NCBI RefSeq assembly: GCF_041346945.1
Contig: NZ_CP166850.1
Span: forward strand, 1,240,001 to 1,304,000
Length of the DNA stretch: 64,000 nt
Direction: 5' to 3'
Source: Amycolatopsis sp. cg9
GTDB lineage: Bacteria; Actinomycetota; Actinomycetes; Mycobacteriales; Pseudonocardiaceae
Shown here piece by piece: positions 16,181 through 27,429 of this stretch (its first letter is position 1; each line of letters starts with the position of its first letter). The notes under the pieces were generated by a model. The model saw only the letters and a list, made by a program, of their open reading frames with translations. It had not been told where the DNA came from and made no database searches. The position numbers and the translations under genes were made by a program.

Positions 16181-16265
16181 GCGCCCCAATGTGGCGTTCG
16201 GTGCGTCTGACGCACCGAACGCCACATTGGGTGCGCTGGACGCAACCAACGCCACATTGGGGCGC
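16181..16265. repeat. CCAATGTGG/CCACATTGG palindromic intergenic repeat
   Basis: Inside this 85 bp element, two 21 bp arms (starting CCAATGTGGCGTTCGG and ending with its complement) are perfect complements around a 3 bp loop. A further CCAACGCCACATTGGGGCGC lets the first arm pair alternatively. It lies between the convergent DivIVA-like and amidase genes, and a related element is at 22236-22318. It probably works as a terminator and is a family of dispersed intergenic repeats. Confidence 0.8.
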
Positions 16266-16266
16266 T

Positions 16267-17592
16267 TTACTTGCGGGCGGTACGGGGCCAGGGGTTGGCC
16301 GCTTCCAGCTGGGCGGCCAGGCCCAGCAGGAGGGACTCGCCGCCGGGGCGGGTCACCAGCTGGACCGACGTCGGCAGGCCGGACACGACGGACCGGCCCA
16401 CCGGGACCGTGATCGCCGGGTAGCCCGCGAAGTTCCACTGGCCGGTGAAGCCGGCCAAGCGCGTCGACGGCAGGACGTTCGTCAGCCACCGCTTCTCGTG
16501 CCAGCGGCCCGCCTTCACCGGCCAGTGCGACAGCGTCGGCGTCATCAGGACGTCGTGCTCCTCGAAGTACTCAGCCGCGCGCGAGAGCCAGTTCTGCCGC
16601 GTCCGCTCGCGGATCAGGCCCGCGCGCTCGACCAGCCGTCCCGCGCGGACGTGCGCGCGGGTCCGCCGCTGCAGCCGCGGGAAGTCGAACTCACGGGCCT
16701 GGGCGGCGGGGCCGGCCAGCCAGCGGGCCGTCATGCCCAGGACCATCGTCGCCGGGTAGCGCGGGGCCGACGACGTCAGCGCGTGCCCCGCCGCCGAGAG
16801 GTGGCCCGCCGCGGTCGAGACGGCCGCGACCAGCTCCTTCGGCACCGGCGTGTGCAGCAGCGGGACCGTCGTCGACGTCCCGATGCGCGCCGGGGCGGGC
16901 GAAGGCACCGAAGCCAGTGTGGGATCCGAAGCCAGCACCGAGAGCAGCACCGCCGTGTCGGCGACCGTCGTGGCCAGCGGGCCGTGCACCGACATGCCGA
17001 ACCAGCCGCCCTCGGCCAGCAGGTCCGCGCCCGGCTTCAGGCCGACCAGGCCGCACATCGCGGCGGGCAGCCGGACCGAGCCCATGCCGTCGGTGCCGTG
17101 GGCCACCGGGACCAGGCCCGCCGCCACCGCCGCCGCGCTGCCGCCGGACGAGCCGCCCGAGGCGTACGTCGGCTCCCACGGGTTGCGGGCGATGCCGTCC
17201 GGGGTGTCGCTCATCGGCCAGATGCACAGCTCCGGCACGCGCGTCAGCCCGACGAGCACCGCGCCCGCGGCCCGCAGCCGCGCCGCGACCAGGCCGTCCG
17301 ACGCGGCCCGCGAAGCCGGGCCCGCCAGCGAACCGTGCGACGCGAACTCACCCTCGATCTCGGTGACGTCCTTGACGGCGACGGGCACCCCGGCCAGCGG
17401 CAGCGACGCGAGGTCGGGCCGCGCGGCGACCTCAGCGGCTTCCTTCAGCGCCGCCTCGGCGCGCACCCGCCGGAAGGCGCCGACGACACCGTCCGCCGCG
17501 GCGATCCGGTCCAGCGCGTCCTGGGTCACCCGCACCGGGTCGAGGGTTCCGGCCCGGACGGAGGCCGCGATCTCCACTGCCGTCAGCACCAT
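16267..17592 (-). CDS. Amidase signature family hydrolase
   Basis: A 441-residue amidase. The Ser-cisSer-Lys triad is visible: Lys74 (VAVKDVTE), Ser148 (ASGGSSGGSAAA) and Ser172 (GTDGMGSVR). The glycine usually found before the last GS is a methionine here. These enzymes hydrolyse small aliphatic or aromatic amides; GatA is an unlikely identity because no gatB/gatC is adjacent. The stop codon lies just past the palindromic repeat that ends the convergent gene. An AGGG about 9 bp before the ATG is a weak ribosome site. Confidence 0.88.
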   Translation of the reverse strand: MVLTAVEIAASVRAGTLDPVRVTQDALDRIAAADGVVGAFRRVRAEAALKEAAEVAARPDLASLPLAGVPVAVKDVTEIEGEFASHGSLAGPASRAASDGLVAARLRAAGAVLVGLTRVPELCIWPMSDTPDGIARNPWEPTYASGGSSGGSAAAVAAGLVPVAHGTDGMGSVRLPAAMCGLVGLKPGADLLAEGGWFGMSVHGPLATTVADTAVLLSVLASDPTLASVPSPAPARIGTSTTVPLLHTPVPKELVAAVSTAAGHLSAAGHALTSSAPRYPATMVLGMTARWLAGPAAQAREFDFPRLQRRTRAHVRAGRLVERAGLIRERTRQNWLSRAAEYFEEHDVLMTPTLSHWPVKAGRWHEKRWLTNVLPSTRLAGFTGQWNFAGYPAITVPVGRSVVSGLPTSVQLVTRPGGESLLLGLAAQLEAANPWPRTARK

Positions 17593-17619
17593 GATCGCGA
17601 CCCTAGCCGACGGGAGGGC

Positions 17620-18222
17620 TCAGATGGCGCCCGCTCGCAGCGCGTAGGCGACGGCGTGCGCGCGGTTGTTGAGGCCGCAGCGGGTCATCAGGCCGTAGAG
17701 GACGTTCTTCACCGTCCGCTCGGAGTAGCACAGCTTCGCCGCGATCTCCTCGGTCCCGAAACCCTCGGCGACCAGCCGCAGGACGTCGCACTCGCGCGCG
17801 GCGAGCCCGGACAGCGTGAGCCCGTTCGGCTCCAGGACGTCCTTGCGCATCCGCTGGACCTGCGAGAGCAGCGCCCCCTGCAGCCGCGGCGGCAGGTTGG
17901 CCGTGCCGTCGCCCGCGGCGAGCACCGCCGTCACCAGCTCGGCGCCGCCCGTTTCGCGCCGCGGCAGGATCGCCACGACCCCGCACTCCAGCACCGACAT
18001 CAGGTCGCTCTCGCGGAAGTGCTCGACGACCAGCACCACGTGGGACGCCTTGGCCGCGCGGATCTCGCCCAGCACGGTCTCGGTGACGTGCTCCTCCATC
18101 ACCAGCAGGACGTCCGGGACCAGGTCGGTCACCCGGACGTCCGGATGGGACTCCAGCAGGCTCTCGGCGCCGGCGTGCGTGATCGGGTCCGAGGCGAGGA
18201 CGGTCACTTCCACGGGCTTCAT
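17620..18222 (-). CDS. LuxR-type regulator with atypical receiver
   Basis: A 200-residue protein. Residues 1 to about 120 fold like a response-regulator receiver, but where the phospho-acceptor aspartate is expected (PDVLLVMEEHV) there is methionine, so phosphorylation control is doubtful. Residues about 135-200 are a LuxR HTH (LAARECDVLRLVAEGFGTEE, then ERTVKNVL). It is closely related to the regulator at 30417-30995; both end in HAVAYALRAG-type sequence. It follows two WXG100 genes on the same strand and has a palindrome, CTTCACGCGCGTGAAG, 45 bp upstream. Confidence 0.85.
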   Translation of the reverse strand: MKPVEVTVLASDPITHAGAESLLESHPDVRVTDLVPDVLLVMEEHVTETVLGEIRAAKASHVVLVVEHFRESDLMSVLECGVVAILPRRETGGAELVTAVLAAGDGTANLPPRLQGALLSQVQRMRKDVLEPNGLTLSGLAARECDVLRLVAEGFGTEEIAAKLCYSERTVKNVLYGLMTRCGLNNRAHAVAYALRAGAI

Positions 18223-18242
18223 GGACGCAGTGTGGCGGGCGC

Positions 18243-18282
18243 GCCTTCACGCCTTCCCTATTCCGTCTTCACGCGCGTGAAG
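18243..18282. promoter_or_regulatory. CTTCACG palindrome upstream of the atypical LuxR regulator
   Basis: A perfect 16 bp palindrome, CTTCACGCGCGTGAAG, is at 18267-18282, with a further half-site CCTTCACG at 18244-18251, 20 bp before the regulator's ATG. The same elements occur upstream of its paralogue (31041-31091), which suggests a common operator. Confidence 0.55.
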
Positions 18283-18526
18283 ACGTCTCCAGCTCCCCGA
18301 ACGCCGTCCGCGCCCGCTCCAGGCACCCCGGCATCCGCTCGGCGGCCCGCGCCCACTCGCGCTTGGCCCGCGCGTACTCCTCCTGCGCCGCTCCGGTCCA
18401 GCCGGCCAGCCCCGGCTCCACGTCCGCTTCAAGCTCGGCGAGCAGCTCGCCGAGCTCGCCGGCGATCGACCCCATCCGGTCGAGCACGAGACCGGCGAAG
18501 CTGAATTCGAGCTCCTGGCGCGTCAC
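18269..18526 (-). CDS. WXG100-type protein (second of pair)
   Basis: An 85-residue helical-hairpin protein with the hallmark Trp43-Thr-Gly45 (LAGWTGAAQ) in the turn and a following EEYARAKREW helix. WXG100 proteins (ESAT-6/CFP-10 type) form dimers and are exported by type VII secretion. Its GTG start overlaps the stop of the preceding WXG100 gene by 4 bp (GTGA), so the two are translationally coupled and likely dimerise. No other type VII secretion gene is seen in the window. Confidence 0.8.
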   Translation of the reverse strand: MTRQELEFSFAGLVLDRMGSIAGELGELLAELEADVEPGLAGWTGAAQEEYARAKREWARAAERMPGCLERARTAFGELETSSRA

Positions 18527-18783
18527 GGCACGCGCTGCCGCGGCACCGGGCCGCCGCCGGTCGTCTCGAGCAGGCGGTTCAGCCGCGAAAGGATCACGTC
18601 GAACTCCTGCTCCCAGTCGCTCATCGCCTGGCCGAAGCGCACCGCCGACTCGCCCCGCCACGACGCCTGCACCATCGCCATCTCGCTGTTGACGTCGCGG
18701 AGCCGGGCGCGGGCCGCTTCGATGGTGTGCGCGAAGCGGGCGGCGGCGCGCCGCATCTCGTCCGTCGGCGCGGCTGTGGCCAT
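18523..18783 (-). CDS. WXG100-type protein (first of pair)
   Basis: An 86-residue protein, MATAAPTDEMRRAAARF onwards, two long helices joined by Trp42-Arg-Gly44 (QASWRGES). Typical ESAT-6-like size, no signal peptide. It lacks a clear C-terminal YxxxD/E secretion signal in the last residues, which may be supplied by the partner. It is divergent from the BTAD regulator gene starting at 18959. The ATG at 18783 has GGAGTT a few bases upstream. Confidence 0.8.
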   Translation of the reverse strand: MATAAPTDEMRRAAARFAHTIEAARARLRDVNSEMAMVQASWRGESAVRFGQAMSDWEQEFDVILSRLNRLLETTGGGPVPRQRVP

Positions 18784-18958
18784 GCGGAACTCCTCTCGAG
18801 GCGTCCCGAGGGTGGCAAACACCGCGGCACCGGCGGAACCCCCGCCCCCGGCCGTTGCCCGAATGTCCGCCATCCTTGCCTGCCGGTTCACGACGGCCGC
18901 GTATGCTCACGTCAGGCATCCGGCGCGTGACGTTTCGTCAGCGCACGAAGGGAGACCG

Positions 18959-21900
18959 ATGTCGGCTGCGGACGGCTCCGCACCGAGACTCCAGCTGCTC
19001 GGCCCGGTCAAGGCGTGGCACGGCGAAGTGGAGCTCGACCTCGGCTCCGCGCACCGGCGGACGGTCCTCGCCGCACTGGCGGTGAACCCGAACCGCACGG
19101 TCTCGCGCGAGGAGCTGATCGACGCCGTCTGGGGTGAAGCGCCGCCGCAGAGCGCGCAGGGCTCCATCTACACCTACGTCTCCGGCCTGCGGCGGGCGCT
19201 CGAACCCGGCCGCGCCAAGGGCGAAGGCCCGCAGCTGCTCGCGTCGATCGGGTCCGGCTACTCGCTGCGCCTCGACGCCGGCGCGATCGACGTCCACCGG
19301 TTCGAGGCCCTGCGCGAGCAGGCGCAGCGCAAGCAGTCGGCCGGTGATCTCCGCGGGGCTCGCGAGGCGCTCGAGGAAGCGCTCGGGCTCTGGCACGGCG
19401 TCCCGCTGTCCGGCCTGCCCGGGCCGTTCGCCGCGGCCCAGCGCGCGCGGCTCACCGAGGTGCGGCTCGCGACGGTCGAGCGGCGCGCCGAAGTCGTCCT
19501 GGAGTCGGGCGGGCACGCGGAGCTCGTCGCCGAGCTGACCGCGCTGACCCGCGAGCACCCGTTCCGCGAAACGCTGCGCGGGCTGCTGATGCGGGCCCTG
19601 GTCCGGGCCGACCGGCGGACCGAGGCGATCGCCGTGTACACCGACGTCCGCGACCGGCTCGTCGAGGCGTCCGGCACCGAGCCCGGCCCGGCGCTGCGGC
19701 GGCTGTACGACCAGCTGCGGGAAAAGCCCGCGGCCGCCCCGGAATCGAAGCCCGCGCCGCCCGCGCGCCCGGCCCGGCTCCCGGTCGCGGCGGTGCCCGA
19801 GCGCGCCGACCTCTTCCTCGGCCGGGAAGCCGAGCTGGCGCGGCTCCGCGAAGCCGTCGACGGGCTCGGCGCCGGGATCGGCCGGTCGGTGTGGCTCGAG
19901 GGCGAGCCCGGCAGCGGCCGGACGGCGCTGCTGGCCGAGGTGCTCGCCATGGTGCCGGACTTCCAGCCCGCCTTCGCCGCCGCGGACGCGCTCGACCAGC
20001 GGTTCGCCCTGCGGCCGTTGCTCGACGCGCTGGGCGTGCACCAGGGGGCCGCCGGGCACCGCGCCGTCCTGGCCGCCCGGCTCGCCGAGCAGCCGGGCGA
20101 AGATCCCGTCGACGGCCTGCTCGCGCTGGTCCGCGAGCTGTGCGCGGAAGCGCCGCTGGTGCTCGTGGTCGACGACCTGCACTGGGCCGACGACACCACC
20201 CTGCGCGTCTGGCGGTACCTGAGCCGGGAGACGCGGCAGCTGCCGCTGCTGCTCGTCGGCGCCTGCCGCCCGGTGCCACGACCGGCCGCGCTCGACGAGC
20301 TCCGAGCTGAGCTTGACAACGATGACACGACCGTCCTGGCGCTGCCGCCGCTGACCGACGGCGCCGCCCGGGAGCTGGCCACCGAGCTGGTCGGCGCGCC
20401 GCCCGGGCCGGGCCTGCAGCTGCTCGTGTCCTACGCGGCCGGAAACCCGCGCTACACCAGGGAAATCGTCGAGACGCTGCTGGCGCAGTCGATGATCGTG
20501 CTCGACGGCGTCCACGCGCACCTGGACGGCAACTCGTGCCAGAGCATCCCGGCGCCGCTGGGGTCGCGGATCACGCTGTACCTGAGCTTCCTCTCCAGCG
20601 GCACGCGCGACACGCTGCGCTGGGCCGCGATGCTGGGCCGCGAGTTCTCGCTGTCGGACATCGCCGTCGCCACCGAACGGCCGCCGACGGCGCTGGTCGG
20701 CGCGGTCGACGAAGCGATCGCCTCCGGGGTGCTCGTCGAGTCGGGCGACCGGCTGGCGTTCCGGCACCCGCTGGTGCGCCGGGTGCTCTACGAAAAGACG
20801 CCGGCGGCGATGCGCGTGGCGCTGCACCGGCAGCTGGCGGAGGCGTTCGCGGCGGCGGGGGCGCCCGCCGTCCGGGTCGCCGAGCAGCTCGCCGCCGCAC
20901 CCGCGCAGGTCGACCCGTGGGTGACCACGTGGCTGCTCGACCACATCGGGACGGTCGCCACCGAGACCCCGCGGATCGCCGTGGACCTGCTGCGCCACGC
21001 CGTCACGCAGGGCACGCTGGCGCCGGACGCGCGCGAGACGCTGACCGCGACCCTGGCCCGGCTGCTGTTCTGGCTCGGCCGGGAGCCCGAGGCCGAGGCG
21101 CGGTCGGTCGTGGCGCGGACGAACGACAGCAGGCGCGCGGCCGAGATGCGCTGGATCCTGGCCTACGTCTACTACCGCCGCGGCGACTTCGCCGAGGCGA
21201 CCGCCGAGCTGAAGCGGACCCTCGACGACACCGACGTCCCGGAGATGTGGCGCGGGCGGCACGAGTCCCTGCTGGCCACGTTGGAGCGCCTCGGCGAGGA
21301 AACGGCCTTGGCGCCCGCCGGGCTGCACCCGCTGGACGACGCGGCGCTGTCCGTGCCGAAGCTCGACAGCCTCGACGAGGCCGCGGAGCCGCTCGACGCC
21401 GCCCGCCGGATCGCCGCGACCCGCGCGGTGCCGGGCGAGATGCACCTGGCCGGCGCGGTGCACTACTACTGGCTGGGCCGCTGGCCCGAAGCGCTCGAAG
21501 AGCTGGACGCGGTGATCCGCGACGGTGCGGAAACGGCGTCGTACGTGCTGCGCAGCCCCGGGTCGGCACTGCTGGTGCACGGCGTCGGCGCCCTGATCGC
21601 CGGTCACCGCGGTGACCGGGACCAGGCCCGGACGCACCTCGACGCGGCCGACCGCCGGCAGTGGCCACCGGGCCTCGAGCCCGACGGCGGCGACTTCCTG
21701 CTCGCGGCCCGCGCGTTGCTGGCCGAGCAGGACGGCCGGCCGGAGGCGGCGCTGGCCGCGTTGCTGCCGCTGCTGGAGGAGAACTACCCGCCCGCGGCCC
21801 GCCACCAGTGGCTCCCGGACCTGGTCCGGCTCGCGGTGCGGCTCGGCGAACCGCAGCGCGCCCATCAGGCGCTGCGCCTGCTCGACGTCGACGGCGACGC

Positions 21901-22216
21901 CCCACCGGCCCACGCGGCGGCGGCCGCGCACTGCCGCGGCCTGGTGACCGGCGACCCCGAGCCGGTGCTCACCGCCGCCGGGCACTACCGCGCGGCCGGC
22001 CGGCTGCTCAAGCAGGCGAAGGCGACGGAGGACGCGGCGATCCTGCTGGCCGAGGCCGACCGGCTGGCCGAAGCGCGCACGGCGTTCCGCACCGCGCTGA
22101 CGGCGTACACCGGGATGGGCGCGGTGTGGGACGTCCGGCGCGCGGAGGGCCGCATGCAGCCGTTCGGCATCCGCCGAGCCCACGCGGTCCGCTCCCGCGC
22201 CGTCGCCGGCGAGTGA
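18959..22216 (+). CDS. BTAD/SARP-type regulator with AAA ATPase domain, no C-terminal HTH
   Basis: A 1085-residue AfsR-like protein. Residues 8-100 are an OmpR/SARP-type winged helix, 105-255 the bacterial transcriptional activation (BTAD) domain, about 285-560 a STAND/AAA ATPase, and the rest a helical repeat region. The phosphate-binding loop reads GEPGSGRT with Arg321 in place of the usual lysine, while the Walker B-like LVLVVDDLHWAD is intact; ATP hydrolysis may be weakened. It lacks the LuxR HTH present in its neighbour paralogue. ATG 18959 has AAGGGAGA just upstream. Confidence 0.88.
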   Translation: MSAADGSAPRLQLLGPVKAWHGEVELDLGSAHRRTVLAALAVNPNRTVSREELIDAVWGEAPPQSAQGSIYTYVSGLRRALEPGRAKGEGPQLLASIGSGYSLRLDAGAIDVHRFEALREQAQRKQSAGDLRGAREALEEALGLWHGVPLSGLPGPFAAAQRARLTEVRLATVERRAEVVLESGGHAELVAELTALTREHPFRETLRGLLMRALVRADRRTEAIAVYTDVRDRLVEASGTEPGPALRRLYDQLREKPAAAPESKPAPPARPARLPVAAVPERADLFLGREAELARLREAVDGLGAGIGRSVWLEGEPGSGRTALLAEVLAMVPDFQPAFAAADALDQRFALRPLLDALGVHQGAAGHRAVLAARLAEQPGEDPVDGLLALVRELCAEAPLVLVVDDLHWADDTTLRVWRYLSRETRQLPLLLVGACRPVPRPAALDELRAELDNDDTTVLALPPLTDGAARELATELVGAPPGPGLQLLVSYAAGNPRYTREIVETLLAQSMIVLDGVHAHLDGNSCQSIPAPLGSRITLYLSFLSSGTRDTLRWAAMLGREFSLSDIAVATERPPTALVGAVDEAIASGVLVESGDRLAFRHPLVRRVLYEKTPAAMRVALHRQLAEAFAAAGAPAVRVAEQLAAAPAQVDPWVTTWLLDHIGTVATETPRIAVDLLRHAVTQGTLAPDARETLTATLARLLFWLGREPEAEARSVVARTNDSRRAAEMRWILAYVYYRRGDFAEATAELKRTLDDTDVPEMWRGRHESLLATLERLGEETALAPAGLHPLDDAALSVPKLDSLDEAAEPLDAARRIAATRAVPGEMHLAGAVHYYWLGRWPEALEELDAVIRDGAETASYVLRSPGSALLVHGVGALIAGHRGDRDQARTHLDAADRRQWPPGLEPDGGDFLLAARALLAEQDGRPEAALAALLPLLEENYPPAARHQWLPDLVRLAVRLGEPQRAHQALRLLDVDGDAPPAHAAAAAHCRGLVTGDPEPVLTAAGHYRAAGRLLKQAKATEDAAILLAEADRLAEARTAFRTALTAYTGMGAVWDVRRAEGRMQPFGIRRAHAVRSRAVAGE

Positions 22217-22235
22217 CCACCGCACCACCCGCACG

Positions 22236-22318
22236 CCCCCAATGTGGCGTTCGGTGCGCTCAACGCACCCAATGTGGCGTTCGGTGCGTCTGACGCACCC
22301 AACGCCACATTGGGGCGC
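22236..22318. repeat. Second CCAATGTGG/CCACATTGG intergenic repeat
   Basis: Two direct copies of an AATGTGGCGTTCGGTGCG unit and one inverted copy (AACGCCACATTGGGG) fill this stretch between the two giant regulator genes, related to 16181-16265. It can form a long hairpin and probably terminates the upstream gene. Confidence 0.75.
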
Positions 22319-25300
22319 TCGGGGCGCGCGCAACGCAGGTGGGGGTTGCCACGTCAGTAAGGTCACCGGTGTAGTCGTTACCGAGATGTCCCTGGGGGAA
22401 CGGGGTCTGGGGCGCACGCCCCAGAGGGGACGGCAGTGGAATGCCAGGGGATGCGGACAGCGGCCTGCGGGTGGGTGTGCTCGGCCCGCTGCGGGCCTGG
22501 CGCGGGGCGGCCGAAATCGGCCTCGGCCCCGCGCGTCAGCGTGCCATCTTCGCCGTGCTCGCGGTCAACGCCGGGCGGCCGGTCCCCCGCGCCGAGCTGA
22601 TCGCCGGCGTCTGGGGCGACGCCGCACCCGCGAGCGTCGAGGGCAGCGTCCACACCTACGTCTCCGGGTTGCGCCGCGCGCTCGAACCGGACCGCTCGCG
22701 CTGGTCGGCGGCCAGTGTCCTGGTGTCGGATCCGGCCGGGTACTCGCTGCTGCTCGCCGAAGACGCGCTGGACGCCGCCGTGTTCGAACGGCACCGCGAG
22801 CACGCCCGGCGCCACTTCGACGGGGGCGATCCGCGGGCCGCCGTCGAAGAACTCGACGCCGCCCTCGCGCTCTGGCAGGGTGAAGCGCTTTCCGGCGTGC
22901 CGGGCGGGTTCGCCGAGCGGCACCGCGAATACCTCGCCGAGCTGCGGCTGAACACCCTCGAACGACGGGCCGAAGCGGTGCTGGCCCTCGGCGGGCACCT
23001 CGACCTCGCGCCGGAGCTGGCCGTGCTGGCCGGCGAGCACCCGCTGCGGGAATCCCTGCGCGAGTCGCTCATGCTCGCCCTCTACCGCAGCGGGCGGCAC
23101 GCCGACGCGCTCGACGTCTTCCGCGACGCCCGCGCCACGCTCGTCGAGGAGCTCGGCGTCGAGCCCGGTCCGGCGCTGCAGCGGCTGCACCAGCGGATCC
23201 TCGCCCAGGACCCCGGGCTCGACGCGCCCACGGCGCCGATCGTCGTCACCGGGCACCGGCTGTTCGGCCGGGAAGCCGAAACCAAGACCCTCGCCGAGCT
23301 CGTCGCCGGCGTCCGCGCCGGCCGCGGGCGAGCCGTCTGGATCGAAGGCGAAGCGGGCATCGGCAAGTCCGAGCTGCTCGCCGGCTCGCTGCCGGACGGC
23401 CCCGGCTACCAGCGGCTTTCCGCCGCCGCGGACGAGCTGAGCACCCGGTTCCCGCTGCAGGTCATCCTGGAGTGCCTGGCGATCGACGTGCATTCGGCCG
23501 ACCCGCGGCGCGCGCGGGTGGCGCAGGAGCTCGCCGGCGAAGGCCCGGTGCGGCGCAGCTGGGGCCCGGCCGACCCGGTGCTCGGCGCCGTCGACCGGCT
23601 GCTGGCCCTGGTCGACGAGCTCTGCGCGCACTCGCCGCAGGTGCTGGTGATCGACGACCTCCAGTGGGCGGACGAGGCGTCCGTGCTGGTCTGGCACCGG
23701 CTCTGCGCGGCGACCCGGCAGCTGCCGCTGCTGCTGGTGGCCGCGACCCGCCCGGCACCGGACCGCGCCGAGCTCGCCCAGCTGCGCCGCGGGGTCCAGG
23801 CGCGCGACGGCGTCGTCCTCGACCTCGCGCCGCTGACCGGCGAAGACGTCGGCAGGCTGATCGAGGACCGGATCGGGGCACCGCCCGGGCCGGGGCTGCG
23901 CGAGCTGGCCGCTCGTGGCGCCGGGAACCCGTTGTACGTCAAGGAGATGGTCGACGTCCTGCTGCGCGCCGGCGCGGTCGAGGTGAGCGGGGGCGAGGCC
24001 GACGTCGACGACCCGGCCGAGTTCGAGGCGCCGAGTTCGCTGGTCGCCGCGGTCGACCGGCGGCTGGACTTCCTCACCGCGCGGACGCAGGAAGTGCTGC
24101 GCTGGGGTGCGTTGCTGGGCATGGAGTTCGCGGTCGGGGACGTCGCCGCGGTGCTCGGCAGCCGGCCGTCGGACCTGCTGGAGCCGCTCGAAGAAGCCGT
24201 CGCGGCGAACGTCCTCATCGACACCGGGACGCAGCTCGCGTTCCGCCACCCGTTGCTGCGTCAGGCGCTCTACGACCGGTTGCCCGCCGCGACGCGGGCG
24301 GCGCTGCACCGGCAGGCGGCCGAGGCGCTCGCCGGGATCGGCGCGCCGGTGAAGCGGGTCGCCGAACAGCTGGTGGCCGCACCGGCCACAGTGGACGAAT
24401 GGGTGCTGGACTGGCTGGCCGGGCACCACGCCGCCGTCTCCAACCGGGCGCCGCTGATCGCCGTCGAGCTGCTGGAACGGGCGCTGGCCGCCGGGGCCGG
24501 TCCGCGCCGGGAGGTGCTGCTCGTCGCGCTGGTCAAAGTGCTGTTCCGGCTGGAGCGCAGCCCGGAAACCCAAGCGCAGCAGGCCATCGAGGTCGCCACC
24601 GACCCGGACGCCGTCGAGGAGATGCGGCACATCGCCGCGGCGTTGCGGCACCGCCGTGGCGACACCGAAGGCGCGGTCGCCACACTGGCCGGCGTGGTCG
24701 ACGACCCCGCCGTGCCCGAGATCTGGCGGGTCAAGCACCGGCAGCTGCTGGCCAACTTCCGCCGCGGCGATCTGTCCGATTTGGACGCCGCGGAAAAGGC
24801 GGCGCGCGAGACGAAGGCGCTCGCCGGCGGCGACCGGTACGTGACCGCGCACGCGCTGCAGACGTTGTGGCTGCTCGATTCGGTGCGCCGCGAGCACGAC
24901 CGCGCGCTCGGCCACGTCGACGCGGCGATCGAGGCCGTCGGCGACGAGCACGAGCTGGCCGACCTGCACCTCGACCTGCTCGACAACCGCGTCTTCACGC
25001 TGCAGAACCTCGACCGCCTGGCCGAGGCGGGCGACGCCCTGCGCGCGGCGGGGGAAGTCGCGGCGCGGCACGCGCTGCCGGTCGGGCTGCAGGTGTCCGC
25101 GGCGGTGCACCGGTACTGGGAAGGCCGCTGGGACGAGGCGCTGGTCGAGCTGGACACGGTCATCGAGGACGGCCCGGCGATCACGTTCTACGGCCTGCGC
25201 GAGCCCGGCCCGGCCGCGCTGCTGCTGCACGGCGTCGCGGCGCTGATCGCGGGCCGCCGCGACGACCGGGCCCAGGCCGCGGCCCACCTCGACGCGGCGG

Positions 25301-26022
25301 AGGAGTACGCCCCGGCCACCGGCGCCGAGCGCGAGAGCTTCGACTTCCTGCTGGTCGCCGACGCCCTCGCGGCCGAACAGCGCGGCGACCGGGTCCGCGC
25401 GCTGACCGTCCTCGAGCCGATCCTGAACCCGACGTACGCGGCGATGATGCTGCGGCACCAGTGGCTGCCCGCGTTCGTGCGGCTGGCGATGGAACAGGAC
25501 GACCCCGTCCGCGCCCGCCGCGCGCTCGACGTCTGCGAGGAAGAGGCGGCGAAGGAACGGCGGCCGGCCCGGGCGCACGCGGCGGCTTCGTGGTGCCGCG
25601 GGCTGATCGAGGAGGACCCGGCCGCGGTGCTGGCCACGGCGGAGCACTTCCGCGCGGTCGGCCGCCGCCCGGAACTGGCGACGGCGCTGGAGGACGCGGC
25701 CGTGCTGCTGGCCCGCGCGGGACGGCTGGACGCGGCGCACGCGGCGTTCGAGGAGGCCGCCGAGCTGTACACGGCGTTGTCCGCGCGCTGGGACCTGCGG
25801 CGCGCGGAAACCCGCCTGCGCCGCCTCGGGGTCCGGCGCGGCGCGCTGTTCTCGCCGATCCGGCCCGGGCACGGCTGGGACTCGCTCACGCCGATCGAGG
25901 TCCGCATCGCCGGCCTGGTCGCCGAAGGCCGGTCCAACCCGGACATCGCGGCCGAGCTGTCCCTGCCGCGGCGGACGGTCCAGGCGCACGTGGCCCGGCT
26001 CCTCGGGAAACTGGAGACGCCG

Positions 26023-27425
<1,403 letters not shown>

Positions 27426-27429
<4 letters not shown>

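Noticed and set aside
18938..22417. Long complementary-strand open frame (over 1100 codons) opposite the first BTAD regulator
   Set aside because: Arg/Gly/Asp/Val-rich translation typical of GC-rich antisense shadow; the + strand has clear domains.
22378..25989. Long complementary-strand open frame opposite the second BTAD regulator
   Set aside because: Same shadow effect; no motif; the + strand protein has ATPase and HTH motifs.
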